Positions 25,973 to 34,676 of a stretch of DNA of 64,000 bases are shown piece after piece. The position numbers and the translations under genes were made by a program. Within the stretch, counting starts at the first letter, position 1. Each line of letters begins with the position of its first letter. This DNA is from Melastoma dodecandrum. Taxonomy: Eukaryota; Streptophyta; Magnoliopsida; Myrtales; Melastomataceae. The DNA lies in contig JARUPY010000385.1 of NCBI GenBank assembly GCA_029817715.1, forward strand, positions 1,178,001-1,242,000, in the 5' to 3' direction. The notes beneath the pieces were generated by a model, which saw nothing but the letters and a program-made list of their open reading frames with translations, did no database searches and was not told the DNA's origin.

Positions 25973-28231
25973 CTACCAGCGGTAGATCAGGCTGCCGATC
26001 ACGGTCGCCGGAGCGCCGCGATAGCAGTAGCCGGCTTGGCAGTTGTAGTAGTCGCGGTCGAAGATGTTGAATGCATTGATCTGCGCGCGAAAACCTTTGT
26101 ACTTCGGGTCGATCGCAGCGAAATCGTAGGCCACCAGGGCGTCGAACAGCGTGACGGTGGGATTGCGCACCGTGTTCTCGTCGTCGGCGAAGCTGTTGGC
26201 GTTGAACCGGATGCCGCCGCCGATCGTCAGGCCACGCAGGGCCGAGGAGGGCGGGAACAGATAGGTCAGGAAGGATGCGAACGTGTCCCCCGGGATGCCC
26301 GAGAGGCGGTTGCCGTCGATGGCCGCACCGGTGACGGCCGAGGTCTGCCGGACGAAGCGGAAGTCGAGATGGGTGTAGGCGACGGTCAGGTTGGTGCCCG
26401 GCGCGAAATTCGCCGTCGCCTCCATCTCGAAGCCCCGGGAATTGACCGCGCCGGTCGCCACTTGGTTGGCGAAGTTCGTGGGGTCCTGGCGCAGGATGCT
26501 GGTCTGGTTGATGTCGAAGCCCGCGATGGCGGCGCTGATGTTCGTGCCCGGGATCAGGTATTTCACGCCGGCCTCGATCTGATCGCCGGTCGCGGGCCTG
26601 TAGGGGCGGCCCGTGACGGTGTTGACGCCGACCTGCGGGGTGAAGGTCGTGGCGTAGCTCGCGTAGGGCACGAGGCCGGGGGCCAGTTCGTAGTTCAGAC
26701 CGGCCCGGTACGTGAAGGCGCTGTCGTTCTGGCTCTGCGGGCCGGCGAGTACGCCCCGGGTGTTGCTCTGCGTGTCGGAGGCCACCCAATCCTGCCGGCC
26801 GGTCAGCGTGAGCACGAGCTGCCCCCACTTGGCCTGTTCCTGGATGTAGAGGCCGACCTGATCCTGTGCCTGACGCGACGAGCGGTCGATGCTCGGGCGC
26901 GCGATCGGCTGGCGCCCGTAGTTCAGGGTGAGCAGGTTGAGGTCCGGCGCCACACCGAAGCCCGCGACGCTCGAGAAATCGTAATGGTAATAGTCCACAC
27001 CGGCCAGCAACGTGTGGGCCACCGGCCCGGTCCGGACATGGCCTTCGAGCTGCGTATCTACGGCGAACGAGGTCAGGGATTGCTTGAACAGGCCTGTGGA
27101 GCGCTGCGCGCTGAGGCCCGTCACCGAGTCGACCTGCGTGTATGAGAAGTTCGCGTCCACGCCGGAATAGCGGAAATTCTGCCGCAGGATCATGTCCGGC
27201 GAGAACACGTGCTCGAAGGCGTAGCCGACCCGGTGCTGGTCGGTTCGGTAGGTGTTGAGCGCGCCGTCGCCCGAATAGATGCGTGACACCCGGAAGCCGG
27301 GAAAGTTGTAGAAGGCCGCGTTGCCCGGGACGTTCGATTCCTGGAATTCGGTGAGCAGCGTGAAGGTGGTGTCGGCCGTGGGCCGCCACGTGAAGGCCGG
27401 CGCGATGGTGAACCGGTCGTCCCGGACGCCGGGGCCGGGGAGGAAGGTGTCGGACTGGCGCGCGACGCCGGTCACCCGGTACGCCATCGTGCCGTCCGAG
27501 CCCTCGACCGGGCCACCGATGTCGAAATTGCCCTGGTAGCGGTCGAAGCTGCCGCCCTGGAACCAGACCTCGCCGAACTGGGCGAAGACCGGACGCTTGC
27601 TGGTCACGTCGACGATGCCGCCCGGCGAGCCGAGGCCGTAGAGCCCGCTGGCCGGGCCGCGCAGGATCGTCAGGGCTTCCGCCCCGTAGGGCTCGATCCG
27701 CGGCACCGCGAAGCCGACGCCGGTCTGGCGCAGGCCATCGCGGAAGATGCCGTCATAGGTCTCGGCGAAGCCACGGATGTAAAAGGAATCGGCGCGCGGA
27801 TCGAAGCCGAAGACGTTGCTCGACACGCCCGGCGTGTAGGCGAGCGCCTCGTTGAGGCTCTGGACGTTGCGGTCGTTGAGCTGCTCGCGGGTGACCACGG
27901 AGACCGATTGCGGCGTCTCGATCAGCGGCGTGTTGGTCTTGGTGGCGGTGGGGCTGATCCGGGCGACGTAGCCGGTGACGCCCGAAGGGCCGCCCCCGCC
28001 CCCGCTGGTCGCCGCCGTGCCGCCGTCGCCGCCGCTCACGTTCGCGCCGCCGATCCCGGCACCGGCCAGCGGGGCCGTGGCGGGGCGACGCGCCTCGACG
28101 GAGATCTCGTTGAGCTGCACGGCCGCACCGTGTGCGGCGGCACCTTGTGCGACGGCCGCACCGACGAGGGCGACACTCGTCAATGCGGTGCTGGCGAGAA
28201 GCAGACCAATCCGGACGGAACAGAGCGACAT
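25973..28231 (-). CDS. TonB-dependent siderophore receptor
   Basis: This is a 752-residue outer-membrane receptor. The signal peptide ends near ALVGAAVAQG. An N-terminal Ala/Gly-rich stretch is followed by a TonB-box-like ETPQSVSVVTREQL, then the plug with ALAYTPGVSSNVFGFDPRADSF, GFAETYDGIFRDGLRQ and RILRGPASGLYGLGSPGGI-type residues. A barrel of about 480 residues ends NFFxxYNCQAGYCYRGAP then IGSLIYRW, with the C-terminal aromatic. This pattern is the FhuA/FoxA/ferrichrome-type group. No siderophore genes, ExbBD/TonB or Fur-type regulator are adjacent. The AT-rich segment upstream (28290-28370) is the likely promoter and could hold an iron-regulator site, which I could not resolve. Confidence 0.92.
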   Translation of the reverse strand: MSLCSVRIGLLLASTALTSVALVGAAVAQGAAAHGAAVQLNEISVEARRPATAPLAGAGIGGANVSGGDGGTAATSGGGGGPSGVTGYVARISPTATKTNTPLIETPQSVSVVTREQLNDRNVQSLNEALAYTPGVSSNVFGFDPRADSFYIRGFAETYDGIFRDGLRQTGVGFAVPRIEPYGAEALTILRGPASGLYGLGSPGGIVDVTSKRPVFAQFGEVWFQGGSFDRYQGNFDIGGPVEGSDGTMAYRVTGVARQSDTFLPGPGVRDDRFTIAPAFTWRPTADTTFTLLTEFQESNVPGNAAFYNFPGFRVSRIYSGDGALNTYRTDQHRVGYAFEHVFSPDMILRQNFRYSGVDANFSYTQVDSVTGLSAQRSTGLFKQSLTSFAVDTQLEGHVRTGPVAHTLLAGVDYYHYDFSSVAGFGVAPDLNLLTLNYGRQPIARPSIDRSSRQAQDQVGLYIQEQAKWGQLVLTLTGRQDWVASDTQSNTRGVLAGPQSQNDSAFTYRAGLNYELAPGLVPYASYATTFTPQVGVNTVTGRPYRPATGDQIEAGVKYLIPGTNISAAIAGFDINQTSILRQDPTNFANQVATGAVNSRGFEMEATANFAPGTNLTVAYTHLDFRFVRQTSAVTGAAIDGNRLSGIPGDTFASFLTYLFPPSSALRGLTIGGGIRFNANSFADDENTVRNPTVTLFDALVAYDFAAIDPKYKGFRAQINAFNIFDRDYYNCQAGYCYRGAPATVIGSLIYRW

Positions 28232-28364
28232 CGAAGACCCCGAACGCGCTCACACTCAGGCGCGGTATGGAGCCCACGTTCAACCGGTCACGCCCTCGCG
28301 ATCAAGTGGAATTCGTGTTGTAAATCACACACTTGGAAGACTTAAAAGGTGGAATGATTCAAGG

Positions 28365-29228
28365 CTAGAACTCCAGCGGCGGCTCGCGCAGGGCGTCGCT
28401 CTCCCGGGTGCAGGTGGCCTGATCGGGCGCGGCTCCAGCCCCCGAGAGGGCGGTACGGAGTTCGGCACGGGCCTTCTCCAGGTCGGCCCGGAACGTCGGA
28501 TCGCCCATCAGGGCGGCGAAGACCGACGTGCCGGTGAGGCGGCCGGCGACCACGTCGCTGAGCCAATGCACGCCGCACACGACCCGGCTCTCGCCGTAGG
28601 CCCGGCCGCGCACCAGGATCGGGGTCGCCTTCTCGGGCACCAGGGCCGCCAGGATCAGCGCGTAGGCCCAACCCTGGGTGGCGTGGCCCGACGGATAACT
28701 GAAGCTGTCGGCGAGCGCCTGGGTCCGCATCACGCAGATCGGCGCCTCGTTGCCCACGAAGGGGCGCAGGCGCCGGTAATGGACCTTCGGACCCCGGGTG
28801 GCATGGGCGAGGTCGAGGCGGGCGCGCTCCAAGAGGTTGATCACCGCCGGCACCCGGGCCTGGTCGATCCGGGTGCCCAGCACGCAGGCGAAGTTCTCCA
28901 GCACGGCGGCTGCGCCCTCGGCCACGTCGTTGGCGGCGATCTCCCAGCGGGGGCTGCCCTTGAGGGCGCGGGTGTTGGCGAAGGCCGCCCGGTCGGCCTT
29001 GTCGAGGGGCGCGTCGTGGGCCGGCGGCGGCGGCAGGATCTGGACCGCGTCCGGCAACGCCGCGTCGGCGAGGTAGGGCTTCACGGCCGGCTTGCCGGGC
29101 TTGAGCGTGTCGGCCCCGAGGGAGGGGGCGGCCGGCTCGGGCGGGGGCGAGCGGGATGCGTCCTCGGCGCGGGCCGGCACGACGGCGAGGAGTGCAGCGA
29201 AAATCGGCGGGGTCAGGGTGCGGTGCAT
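28365..29228 (-). CDS. Class A acid phosphatase (PAP2 superfamily), secreted
   Basis: This is a 287-residue PhoN-like phosphatase. The export signal ends near AVVPARAEDA. The three PAP2 motifs are present in order: KxxxxxxRP as KVHYRRLRP, PSGH as SYPSGHATQGW, and SRxxxGxHxxxD as SRVVCGVHWLSD, the last two providing the catalytic His pair. Several Cys residues could form disulfides in the periplasm. It would release phosphate from monoesters outside the cytoplasm, consistent with scavenging, with no PHO box visible. It follows the receptor gene in the same orientation across an AT-rich gap, so it is probably a separate unit. Confidence 0.93.
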   Translation of the reverse strand: MHRTLTPPIFAALLAVVPARAEDASRSPPPEPAAPSLGADTLKPGKPAVKPYLADAALPDAVQILPPPPAHDAPLDKADRAAFANTRALKGSPRWEIAANDVAEGAAAVLENFACVLGTRIDQARVPAVINLLERARLDLAHATRGPKVHYRRLRPFVGNEAPICVMRTQALADSFSYPSGHATQGWAYALILAALVPEKATPILVRGRAYGESRVVCGVHWLSDVVAGRLTGTSVFAALMGDPTFRADLEKARAELRTALSGAGAAPDQATCTRESDALREPPLEF

Positions 29229-29397
29229 CGGATCCGTCGCTGGCTCGGATGAAACCTGCGGGCCAGTCCCGCTGCCGAACGAACGTCCCGGCCGGCCGCT
29301 CCAGTCCCTGCACAGGCGCCCCGATCTGTCCAGGGGCGCCCGCCCCCCTGTCGACCCGGAGCGCCTGAGATCCCCCGGCGCCCTGGCCTGACCGCCG

Positions 29398-30252
29398 TCA
29401 GCCCGCCCGGATCGCGGCCGCGACCGCCTGCGGGTGCTCCTCGTGGGGGCTCAGGGCGCCGGGAACCTGTGCCGCCGTCACCCGGCCGGAGGCGATCAGC
29501 GCGTCCATCTCGGCCCCTGAGCGCCGCGGTGCGTTCTCCGGGCGCAGGACCAGGGTCGGCGGCAGGTCGCCTGCGAAGAGGTCGAGGAACTCCGCGCGGC
29601 CGCCCACCGGGTCGAGCCCGCCGGTGACGAAGGCGGCGGTGCCGAACCGGCCGTTGCGCTGGCGGGTGATGGCGTGCTTCTCGCGGATCAGGGCCGGCGT
29701 CACCCGGGCGGGGTCGGCGTAGACATGGGCGCGCATCATCCGGCCGATGATCGGCGGGCTGATGTTGATCCGGTAGAGCGCCTCGCCGAGGAGCGGCGCC
29801 TCCACGGCCCGGCGGATCCGCGGGAACCAGTGGGCGCGGTCCGGCATCGCGGTGGGCAGCGGCCCCCGCCAGGTCGGCGCCACCAGCACCAGCCGGCCGA
29901 ACGCCTCCGGATGGCGCCGCGCCGCCGCCACGAGGTAGCCGGCGGCGTGGCCGGCCGCGATGCCGAGGGCGTAGGGCCCCGGGGCAGCTTCGAGCAGCGC
30001 GTCCAGGAAGGCGTGGAAGGTTTCAGGGGCCAGCGGCACCCGTGCCCGTTCCCGGGCGCCGAAGCCCGGCCAGTCGGGGATGCGGCAGCGGTAGTCGGAG
30101 CCGAGCGCGCGGGCGAGGTCCCGCATCTCGGCCCGGGCCGAGATGGTCGAGAGGGCCGGGAGCAGCAGCGCCTCCGGCCCCTGCCCGATCCCGTCGCAGG
30201 GCGTCGGTACAGCCCGGCCCGCCACGGTGAGGTTCAGCGCCTGCGTGTCCAT
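29398..30252 (-). CDS. Alpha/beta-hydrolase-fold protein lacking the usual nucleophile Ser
   Basis: This protein has 284 residues from ATG 30252 (GAGGGCGG upstream). An alpha/beta-hydrolase core is visible: LLLPALSTISAR, RIPDWPGFG (Asp-Trp-Pro-Gly), LVLVAPTWRGPLP and a C-terminal GALSPHEEHPQAVAAAI with a suitable His. The nucleophile elbow, normally GxSxG, reads GHAAG (residues 101-105), so Ser is replaced by Ala. It is therefore either inactive as a hydrolase or uses another nucleophile. It lies 25 bases downstream of dapD on the same strand, probably co-transcribed with it, which does not by itself imply a role in lysine synthesis. Confidence 0.82.
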   Translation of the reverse strand: MDTQALNLTVAGRAVPTPCDGIGQGPEALLLPALSTISARAEMRDLARALGSDYRCRIPDWPGFGARERARVPLAPETFHAFLDALLEAAPGPYALGIAAGHAAGYLVAAARRHPEAFGRLVLVAPTWRGPLPTAMPDRAHWFPRIRRAVEAPLLGEALYRINISPPIIGRMMRAHVYADPARVTPALIREKHAITRQRNGRFGTAAFVTGGLDPVGGRAEFLDLFAGDLPPTLVLRPENAPRRSGAEMDALIASGRVTAAQVPGALSPHEEHPQAVAAAIRAG

Positions 30253-30277
30253 CGGGCCGCCCTCGAGTCCCAAAGAA

Positions 30278-31138
30278 TCAGGTGCGCAGCAGCTCGTTGA
30301 TGGCGGTCTTCGACCGGGTGCCGGCATCGACGCGCTTGACGATCACCGCGCAGTAGAGGCCGGGGCCGGGCGAGCCGTCCGGCAGGGCCTTGCCGGGCAT
30401 CGTGCCCGAGACCACCACCGAGTAGGGCGGCACGCGGCCATACATCACCTCGCCGGTGGTGCGGTCCACGATCTTGGTCGAGGCGCCGATATAGACGCCC
30501 ATCGACAGGACGCTGCCCTGGCCGACGATCACGCCCTCGGCCACCTCGGCGCGGGCGCCGATGAAGCAATCGTCCTCGATGATCACCGGGTTGGCCTGGA
30601 GCGGCTCCAGCACGCCCGCGATGCCGGCGCCGCCGGAGATGTGGCAGTTCTTCCCCACCTGCGCGCAGGAGCCGATCGTCACCCAGGTGTCGACCATGGT
30701 GCCCTCGCCGACATGGGCGCCGAGATTGACGAAGCTCGGCATCAGCACGGCGCCCGGCGCGATGTAGGAGCCGCGGCGCACGAAGCAGCCCGGCACGGCG
30801 CGCAGGCCCGCGGCGCGGAACTCGGCCTCGCCCCAGCCGGCGAACTTGGAGGCGACCTTGTCCCACCAGGGCGCGCCGCCGGGGCCGCCCTCGATCGTCG
30901 CCATGTCGTTGAGGCGGAAGGAGAGCAGCACCGCCTTCTTGAGCCACTGGTTGACCACCCAATCCTGGTTGCCGCTCTTCTCGGCGACCCGGGCCTTGCC
31001 GGAATCGAGCAGGTCGAGCGCCGTCTCCACGGCCTCGCGCACCGCGCCCTTGGTGGCGGTCGTGATGGTGGCGCGGTCCTCCCAGGCGGCTTCGATGGTC
31101 TGGGCGAGATCAGAAAGGGGTTTGCCGGCCTGGGACAT
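30278..31138 (-). CDS. dapD: Tetrahydrodipicolinate N-succinyltransferase
   Basis: This 286-residue trimeric enzyme succinylates tetrahydrodipicolinate on the way to lysine and meso-diaminopimelate. Left-handed beta-helix repeats are evident in the middle ([22 protein letters not shown], with further hexapeptide turns such as [15 protein letters not shown] and [17 protein letters not shown]). The N-terminal helical part reads [20 protein letters not shown], and the C-terminus ends [12 protein letters not shown]. All these match DapD. The rest of the dap pathway is elsewhere. Upstream lies an R2 repeat with no strong promoter. Confidence 0.96.
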   Translation of the reverse strand: MSQAGKPLSDLAQTIEAAWEDRATITTATKGAVREAVETALDLLDSGKARVAEKSGNQDWVVNQWLKKAVLLSFRLNDMATIEGGPGGAPWWDKVASKFAGWGEAEFRAAGLRAVPGCFVRRGSYIAPGAVLMPSFVNLGAHVGEGTMVDTWVTIGSCAQVGKNCHISGGAGIAGVLEPLQANPVIIEDDCFIGARAEVAEGVIVGQGSVLSMGVYIGASTKIVDRTTGEVMYGRVPPYSVVVSGTMPGKALPDGSPGPGLYCAVIVKRVDAGTRSKTAINELLRT

Positions 31139-31220
31139 GACGATCGAAACACTCTCGTGGCGGGTGCCCGTGCTTACAAGCGGGCACCGGGGCTGTCACC
31201 TGAGGGGAGGGGGCGGGCCG

Positions 31221-31312
31221 CCGTCTTTGCGAGCGCAGCGAAGCAAACCATCGGCGCGCGCGATCCCCGACCGGAGCGTGTCCCTGGGTGGCTTCGCTGC
31301 GTGCGCGCTGAG
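31221..31312. repeat. Dispersed inverted repeat, family R2, copy 4 (reverse orientation)
   Basis: It opens with GTCTTTGCGAGCGCAGCGAAG, the inverse complement of the right arm of copies 1-3, so this copy is inverted with respect to them. It lies between dapD and the cNMP-binding protein gene. Confidence 0.75.
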
Positions 31313-31332
31313 CTGGCGAAGCCGCGTCGTCC

Positions 31333-31785
31333 TCACGCCTCGTCGAGCAGCACCCGCACATCGTCGAGATCGGCCACGAAGGCCGCGAGGTCGTCGGCCA
31401 GCGTATCGTGGACCGCCTGCGCGGCCGCCGGGAACTCCTCCAGCACGCGGCGCATCAGGGTCGGGGTGATGCGCATGACCTCGGTGGCGGTCTCGGCCCG
31501 CGCCACGGTCGGGCGCGTTCCACGCACGAACAGGGCGAGCTGCCCGATCAGCGCGGAGCGGCCCGCCCGCACCGGCTCGGTCCGGGCGTCCCGGGGTTCG
31601 AGCCGGATCGTGCCCGACAGCACCACGAAGCCGCCATCGGCCGGGTCGCCCCGGGAAAACAGCAGGTCGCCATCCGCAAGTTGGCGGCGCTCAGCCGCGA
31701 AGGTCAGCAGGCGCAGGGCATCCCGGTCGAGGAAGCCGAACAGCGGTGCGGCGGCGAGGATCGCGATATCGTCGTCGAGCCCCAA
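31333..31785 (-). CDS. Stand-alone cyclic-nucleotide-binding-domain protein
   Basis: This 150-residue protein is made almost entirely of one Crp-type cNMP-binding beta roll: ADGDLLFSRGDPADGGFVVLSGTIRL then ALIGQLALFVRGTRPTVARAETATEVMRI, with a C-terminal helix. The phosphate-binding cassette arginine is less clear than in Crp (VRGTRPTVARA). There is no helix-turn-helix, so it is not a transcription factor by itself. It could regulate a partner by protein contact. It lies in the same orientation as the downstream dapD and upstream OmpR-type regulator genes, with an R2 repeat separating it from dapD. Confidence 0.85.
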   Translation of the reverse strand: MGLDDDIAILAAAPLFGFLDRDALRLLTFAAERRQLADGDLLFSRGDPADGGFVVLSGTIRLEPRDARTEPVRAGRSALIGQLALFVRGTRPTVARAETATEVMRITPTLMRRVLEEFPAAAQAVHDTLADDLAAFVADLDDVRVLLDEA

Positions 31786-31849
31786 AGACGCGCCTCATCC
31801 ACCCTGCAAACGGGATCGCAGGATCGATTACACGCAAAAAGTAAAATCG

Positions 31850-32536
31850 TCAGGGCAGCAACTTGTATCCACCGCCTTCCGTTACCAGGATCGCGGCGGT
31901 GGCGGGGTTCGGCTCGATCTTCTGGCGCAGCCGGTAGATATGCGTCTCCAGCGTGTGGGTGGTGACGTGGGCGTTGTAGCCCCAGACCTCGGCGAGCAGC
32001 GTGTCGCGGTTCACCACGGCCCGGCCGGCCCGGTAGAGGAAGCGCAGGATCGCGGTCTCCTTCTCGGTGAGCTTGAGCTTCGAGCCGCGCTCGCCGACCA
32101 GCAGCTTGGCGCCGGGGCGGAACGTGTAGGGGCCGATCTGGAACACCGCGTCCTCGGAGGCCTCGTGGCTGCGCAGATGGGCGCGGATCCGGGCCAGCAG
32201 GATGCCGAACTTGAACGGCTTGGTGACGTAGTCGTTGGCGCCCGCCTCCAGACCCTCGACGTGATCGGCCTCGGAATCCTGGGCGGTGAGCAGGATCACC
32301 GGGCCCCGGAAGCCGCCGGCGCGCATCCGACGTACGGCCTCGCGCCCGTCGAGATCGGGCAGGCCGACATCCATCACGGCGAGGTCGATGCGCTCCGCGG
32401 CCACCCGCCGGATCGCGTCCGCGGCGTTCGCCTCGGTGAACACCGAGAATTCCTCGCAGAGGTCGAGCTGCTCGGTGAGGGTGTCGCGCAGGATCGCGTC
32501 GTCGTCGCAGATCAGCAGGCGGTAGGCATTCGGCAT
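31850..32536 (-). CDS. OmpR-family response regulator
   Basis: This is a 228-residue two-domain regulator. The receiver domain has the acidic pair DDD (residues 11-13), the phospho-acceptor Asp56 (AVMDVGLPD), and the conserved Thr (LLTAQ) and Lys (VTKPF). The winged-helix DNA-binding domain (about 125-228) includes LTEKETAILRFLYR and THTLETHIYRLRQKIEPNP. No sensor kinase is nearby, so it is an orphan in this window. Gene order with the L,D-transpeptidase-like protein, YggS and leuS resembles that in other Alphaproteobacteria as I recall it. The gene upstream is divergent, and the roughly 400 bp gap likely contains its promoter. Confidence 0.92.
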   Translation of the reverse strand: MPNAYRLLICDDDAILRDTLTEQLDLCEEFSVFTEANAADAIRRVAAERIDLAVMDVGLPDLDGREAVRRMRAGGFRGPVILLTAQDSEADHVEGLEAGANDYVTKPFKFGILLARIRAHLRSHEASEDAVFQIGPYTFRPGAKLLVGERGSKLKLTEKETAILRFLYRAGRAVVNRDTLLAEVWGYNAHVTTHTLETHIYRLRQKIEPNPATAAILVTEGGGYKLLP

Positions 32537-32937
32537 CGTCCGGGTCCCAGAGCGCGCTGCGGGAAGGGGAGGGCCACCTTCCGGTCGCAGCGGGCGATGA
32601 CTAAGATCTCAGCAGGATCGCGCGGCGACTCTGCCGAGGCTATTGTTTCCGCATCATTGTCGGTGGCGGGTCCTGAACATCCGACGAACGAGGCAGCAGC
32701 GGCGGGCTGCGCGGGTCGGGATCGAGAGGCGTCGCTCCCTCCGGCCGAGCGGTGGGCGGTCTCGCTCCCTGATCCCGGCTCGACGGCCCGGCTTCCGGCC
32801 AAGGATAGGGCAACGTTTGTGGCTGGAAACTGCCTTGCGCGCAATTGTTCACCGAATTCGCGACGCGGCGTCCCGGCCGCGGACGCCCGGGTCCGCGGCC
32901 GGCCGGCGGGGTGAGACAGGCAGGGGAGGGGTTGGGC
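32537..32937. other. Divergent intergenic region, regulator / L,D-transpeptidase-like
   Basis: This gap of about 400 bases has no supported gene. It is the divergent promoter space between the OmpR-type regulator (minus) and the YkuD-like gene (plus). A purine-rich ribosome site (AGGGGAGGGG) lies just before 32938. I see no repeat-family member in it. Confidence 0.45.
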
Positions 32938-33504
32938 GTGCGTCGACGGCAGAGTGAGGGGCCCGGACCGGTCCGCGAGACCTTGAGCGAGATCCGCGTG
33001 CGGGCGACGGTCGGAGATCGGCGGCGGGGCCAGCTCCTCGTCGGGCCGGCGGTGATCCCCTGCGCCCTCGGCGCCGGCGGCCTCGTCGTCGACAAGCGCG
33101 AGGGTGACGGCGGCTCGCCCCGCGGGCGGTTCCGGCTGCGCGGGGGCGCCTACCGGCCCGACCATCTCGGGATCCGCCCGCGCACGGCGCTGCCCCTGCG
33201 GGCGACGCGGCCCGGGGACGGCTGGTGCGACGATCGCCGGGACCGCCGCTACAACCGGCCGATCCCCCTGCCGGCCCCGGGGGTGAGCGCGGAAGCCCTG
33301 TGGCGGGACGACGGGCTCTACGACGTGGTGATCGACCTCGACTACAATCGCGGCCCGATCCGGAGGGGGCGGGGGTCGGCGATTTTTCTGCACCTCGCCC
33401 GGGACGGCTATCGCCCCACCGAGGGCTGCGTCGCCCTCGCCCGGTCCGACCTGCTGCGGCTGCTGAAGCGACTCGGGCCGCGGACTCATCTGCGGATCGG
33501 GTGA
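32938..33504 (+). CDS. L,D-transpeptidase (YkuD)-like protein
   Basis: This protein has 188 residues from GTG 32938 with a purine-rich ribosome site. The YkuD-type active-site core appears near the C-terminus: His152 (IFLHLARDG) and Cys164 in TEGCVAL, followed by ARSDLLRLL. In classical enzymes the Cys box reads SHGC, so TEGC is a variant. In the middle, GDGGSPRGRFRLRGG and NRPIPLPAP match the strands that precede it. It has no obvious signal peptide and may act in or near the cell wall only if exported otherwise. It could cross-link murein or attach proteins to it, or be a relative with another acyl-transfer role. The gene is convergent with yggS. Confidence 0.78.
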   Translation: MRRRQSEGPGPVRETLSEIRVRATVGDRRRGQLLVGPAVIPCALGAGGLVVDKREGDGGSPRGRFRLRGGAYRPDHLGIRPRTALPLRATRPGDGWCDDRRDRRYNRPIPLPAPGVSAEALWRDDGLYDVVIDLDYNRGPIRRGRGSAIFLHLARDGYRPTEGCVALARSDLLRLLKRLGPRTHLRIG

Positions 33505-33507
33505 GGT

Positions 33508-34260
33508 TCACGCCTTCCGCGTCCGCGCCCCGAAGATCGCGGTCCCGACCCGGACATGGGTGGCGCCGAGCTGGATCGCGGCCGGAAAGTCGGCGCTCAT
33601 GCCCATGGAGAGGATCGGCAGGTTGTGCGCCTGCGCCAGCTGGGCCAGCAGGGCGAAATGGGCCGAGGGCGGGTCGTCCGCGGGGGGAATGCACATCAGC
33701 CCCTGGATCGCCAGCCCGTGCGTGTCGCGGCACTCGGCGAGCAGGGTGGCGAGTTGGTCCGGCAGGACGCCACCTTTCTGCGGCTCCGCGCCGGTGTTGA
33801 CTTGGATCAGCAGCTTCGGGGTCCGGCCGGACCGGGCGATCTCCTTGGCGAGCGCGGCAGCCAGCGACAGCCGGTCCAGAGAGTGGATCACGTCGAACAG
33901 CGCCACGGCTTCGCGGGCCTTGTTGGATTGCAGCGGCCCGACGAGGTGCAGCTCCACATCCGGGTAACGGTCGCGCAACGCCGGCCATTTGGCCGTGGAT
34001 TCCTGCACGTAATTCTCGCCGAACACCCGCTGCCCCGCTTCGAGCGCCGACAGGATCCCCTCGGCCGGCACGGTCTTGGAGACCGCCACGAGCTGGATTT
34101 CGGCCGAATCGCGCTCGTTGTCCTCGGCTGCCCGGGCGATCGCCGCCCGCACCTCGGCGAGCCCGGCGGCGACGTCGGCCTGGCCCACCGGGGGTTTTTC
34201 GGTTCTGTGTCCCATCCCGTCGGTCGGGAGGGTGTTCGTGCCGGTCGTCGCCTCGTCCAT
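33508..34260 (-). CDS. YggS-family pyridoxal-phosphate homeostasis protein
   Basis: This 250-residue PLP-binding TIM-barrel protein (YggS/PROSC) buffers pyridoxal phosphate. The lysine that carries PLP is in LVAVSKTVPAEG (family motif VSKT), with GENYVQES and LHLVGPLQSNKAREAV close by. IHSLDRLSLA, LIQVNTGAEPQKGG, LMCIPP and SMGMSADFPAAIQLG complete the signature, and RVGTAIFG ends it. The start may be 34260, or ATG 34215 (MGHRTEK), as the first 15 residues are not conserved in the family. A 14-bp tandem repeat lies just upstream. It is divergent from leuS. Confidence 0.92.
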   Translation of the reverse strand: MDEATTGTNTLPTDGMGHRTEKPPVGQADVAAGLAEVRAAIARAAEDNERDSAEIQLVAVSKTVPAEGILSALEAGQRVFGENYVQESTAKWPALRDRYPDVELHLVGPLQSNKAREAVALFDVIHSLDRLSLAAALAKEIARSGRTPKLLIQVNTGAEPQKGGVLPDQLATLLAECRDTHGLAIQGLMCIPPADDPPSAHFALLAQLAQAHNLPILSMGMSADFPAAIQLGATHVRVGTAIFGARTRKA

Positions 34261-34266
34261 GGGTGG

Positions 34267-34317
34267 CCTGTCCTGGGGTGCCTGTCCTGGGGTGCCTGTC
34301 CTGGGGTGCCTGTCCTG
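34267..34317. repeat. 14-bp tandem repeat, 3.6 copies
   Basis: CCTGTCCTGGGGTG is repeated head to tail at 34267, 34281 and 34295, with a fourth partial copy ending at 34317. It begins 7 bases upstream of the yggS start codon (minus strand), so copy-number change would alter its 5' leader. Confidence 0.9.
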
Positions 34318-34383
34318 TCGCTACCGGACGCCGGTCTGCGCGGCCTCGACTGCCGTCCAACGAGACGTCCCTCCCATCCACCC

Positions 34384-34500
34384 CCTTATCCTGAGGTGCC
34401 GGAGCGCAGCGGAGGCCTCGAAGGAGCCCTCCAGCCGGCGGCGCGATCCCTGGAACCCTCCTTCGAGGCCCGCTGACGCGGGCACCTCAGGATGAGGGGG
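34384..34500. repeat. Dispersed long inverted repeat, family R1, copy 3
   Basis: The outer arms TTATCCTGAGGTGCCGGAGC and GCACCTCAGGATGAGG, plus the inner arms around CCTCGAAGGAGCCCTCC, have the same orientation as the copies at 2643-2755 and 20627-20739. It lies in the gap between yggS and leuS. Confidence 0.85.
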
Positions 34501-34676
34501 TGGATGGGACGATCGCGTCGTGTCCCGTCTCCGCGGACCTATGCGCTCGCGCGCCCCGCGCAAGCCCGAATCGCGCGCTGCGTTGACCGGCTCCCGCGCA
34601 GATATGCTATCGCGGCGCAACCGTGCCGTCGGTGTTCCGCAAAACGACCGACGAGCCCCTGACCCCCGCCGGATCC

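Noticed and set aside
25741..26070. Plus-strand frame between lptE and the TonB receptor
   Set aside because: Arg/Ser/Gly-rich text running into the antisense of the receptor, with no ribosome site or known motif.
2643..34500. R1 repeats as a CRISPR array or insertion sequence
   Set aside because: The three copies lie 14-18 kb apart with no spacers, no cas genes, no transposase and no evident target duplications.
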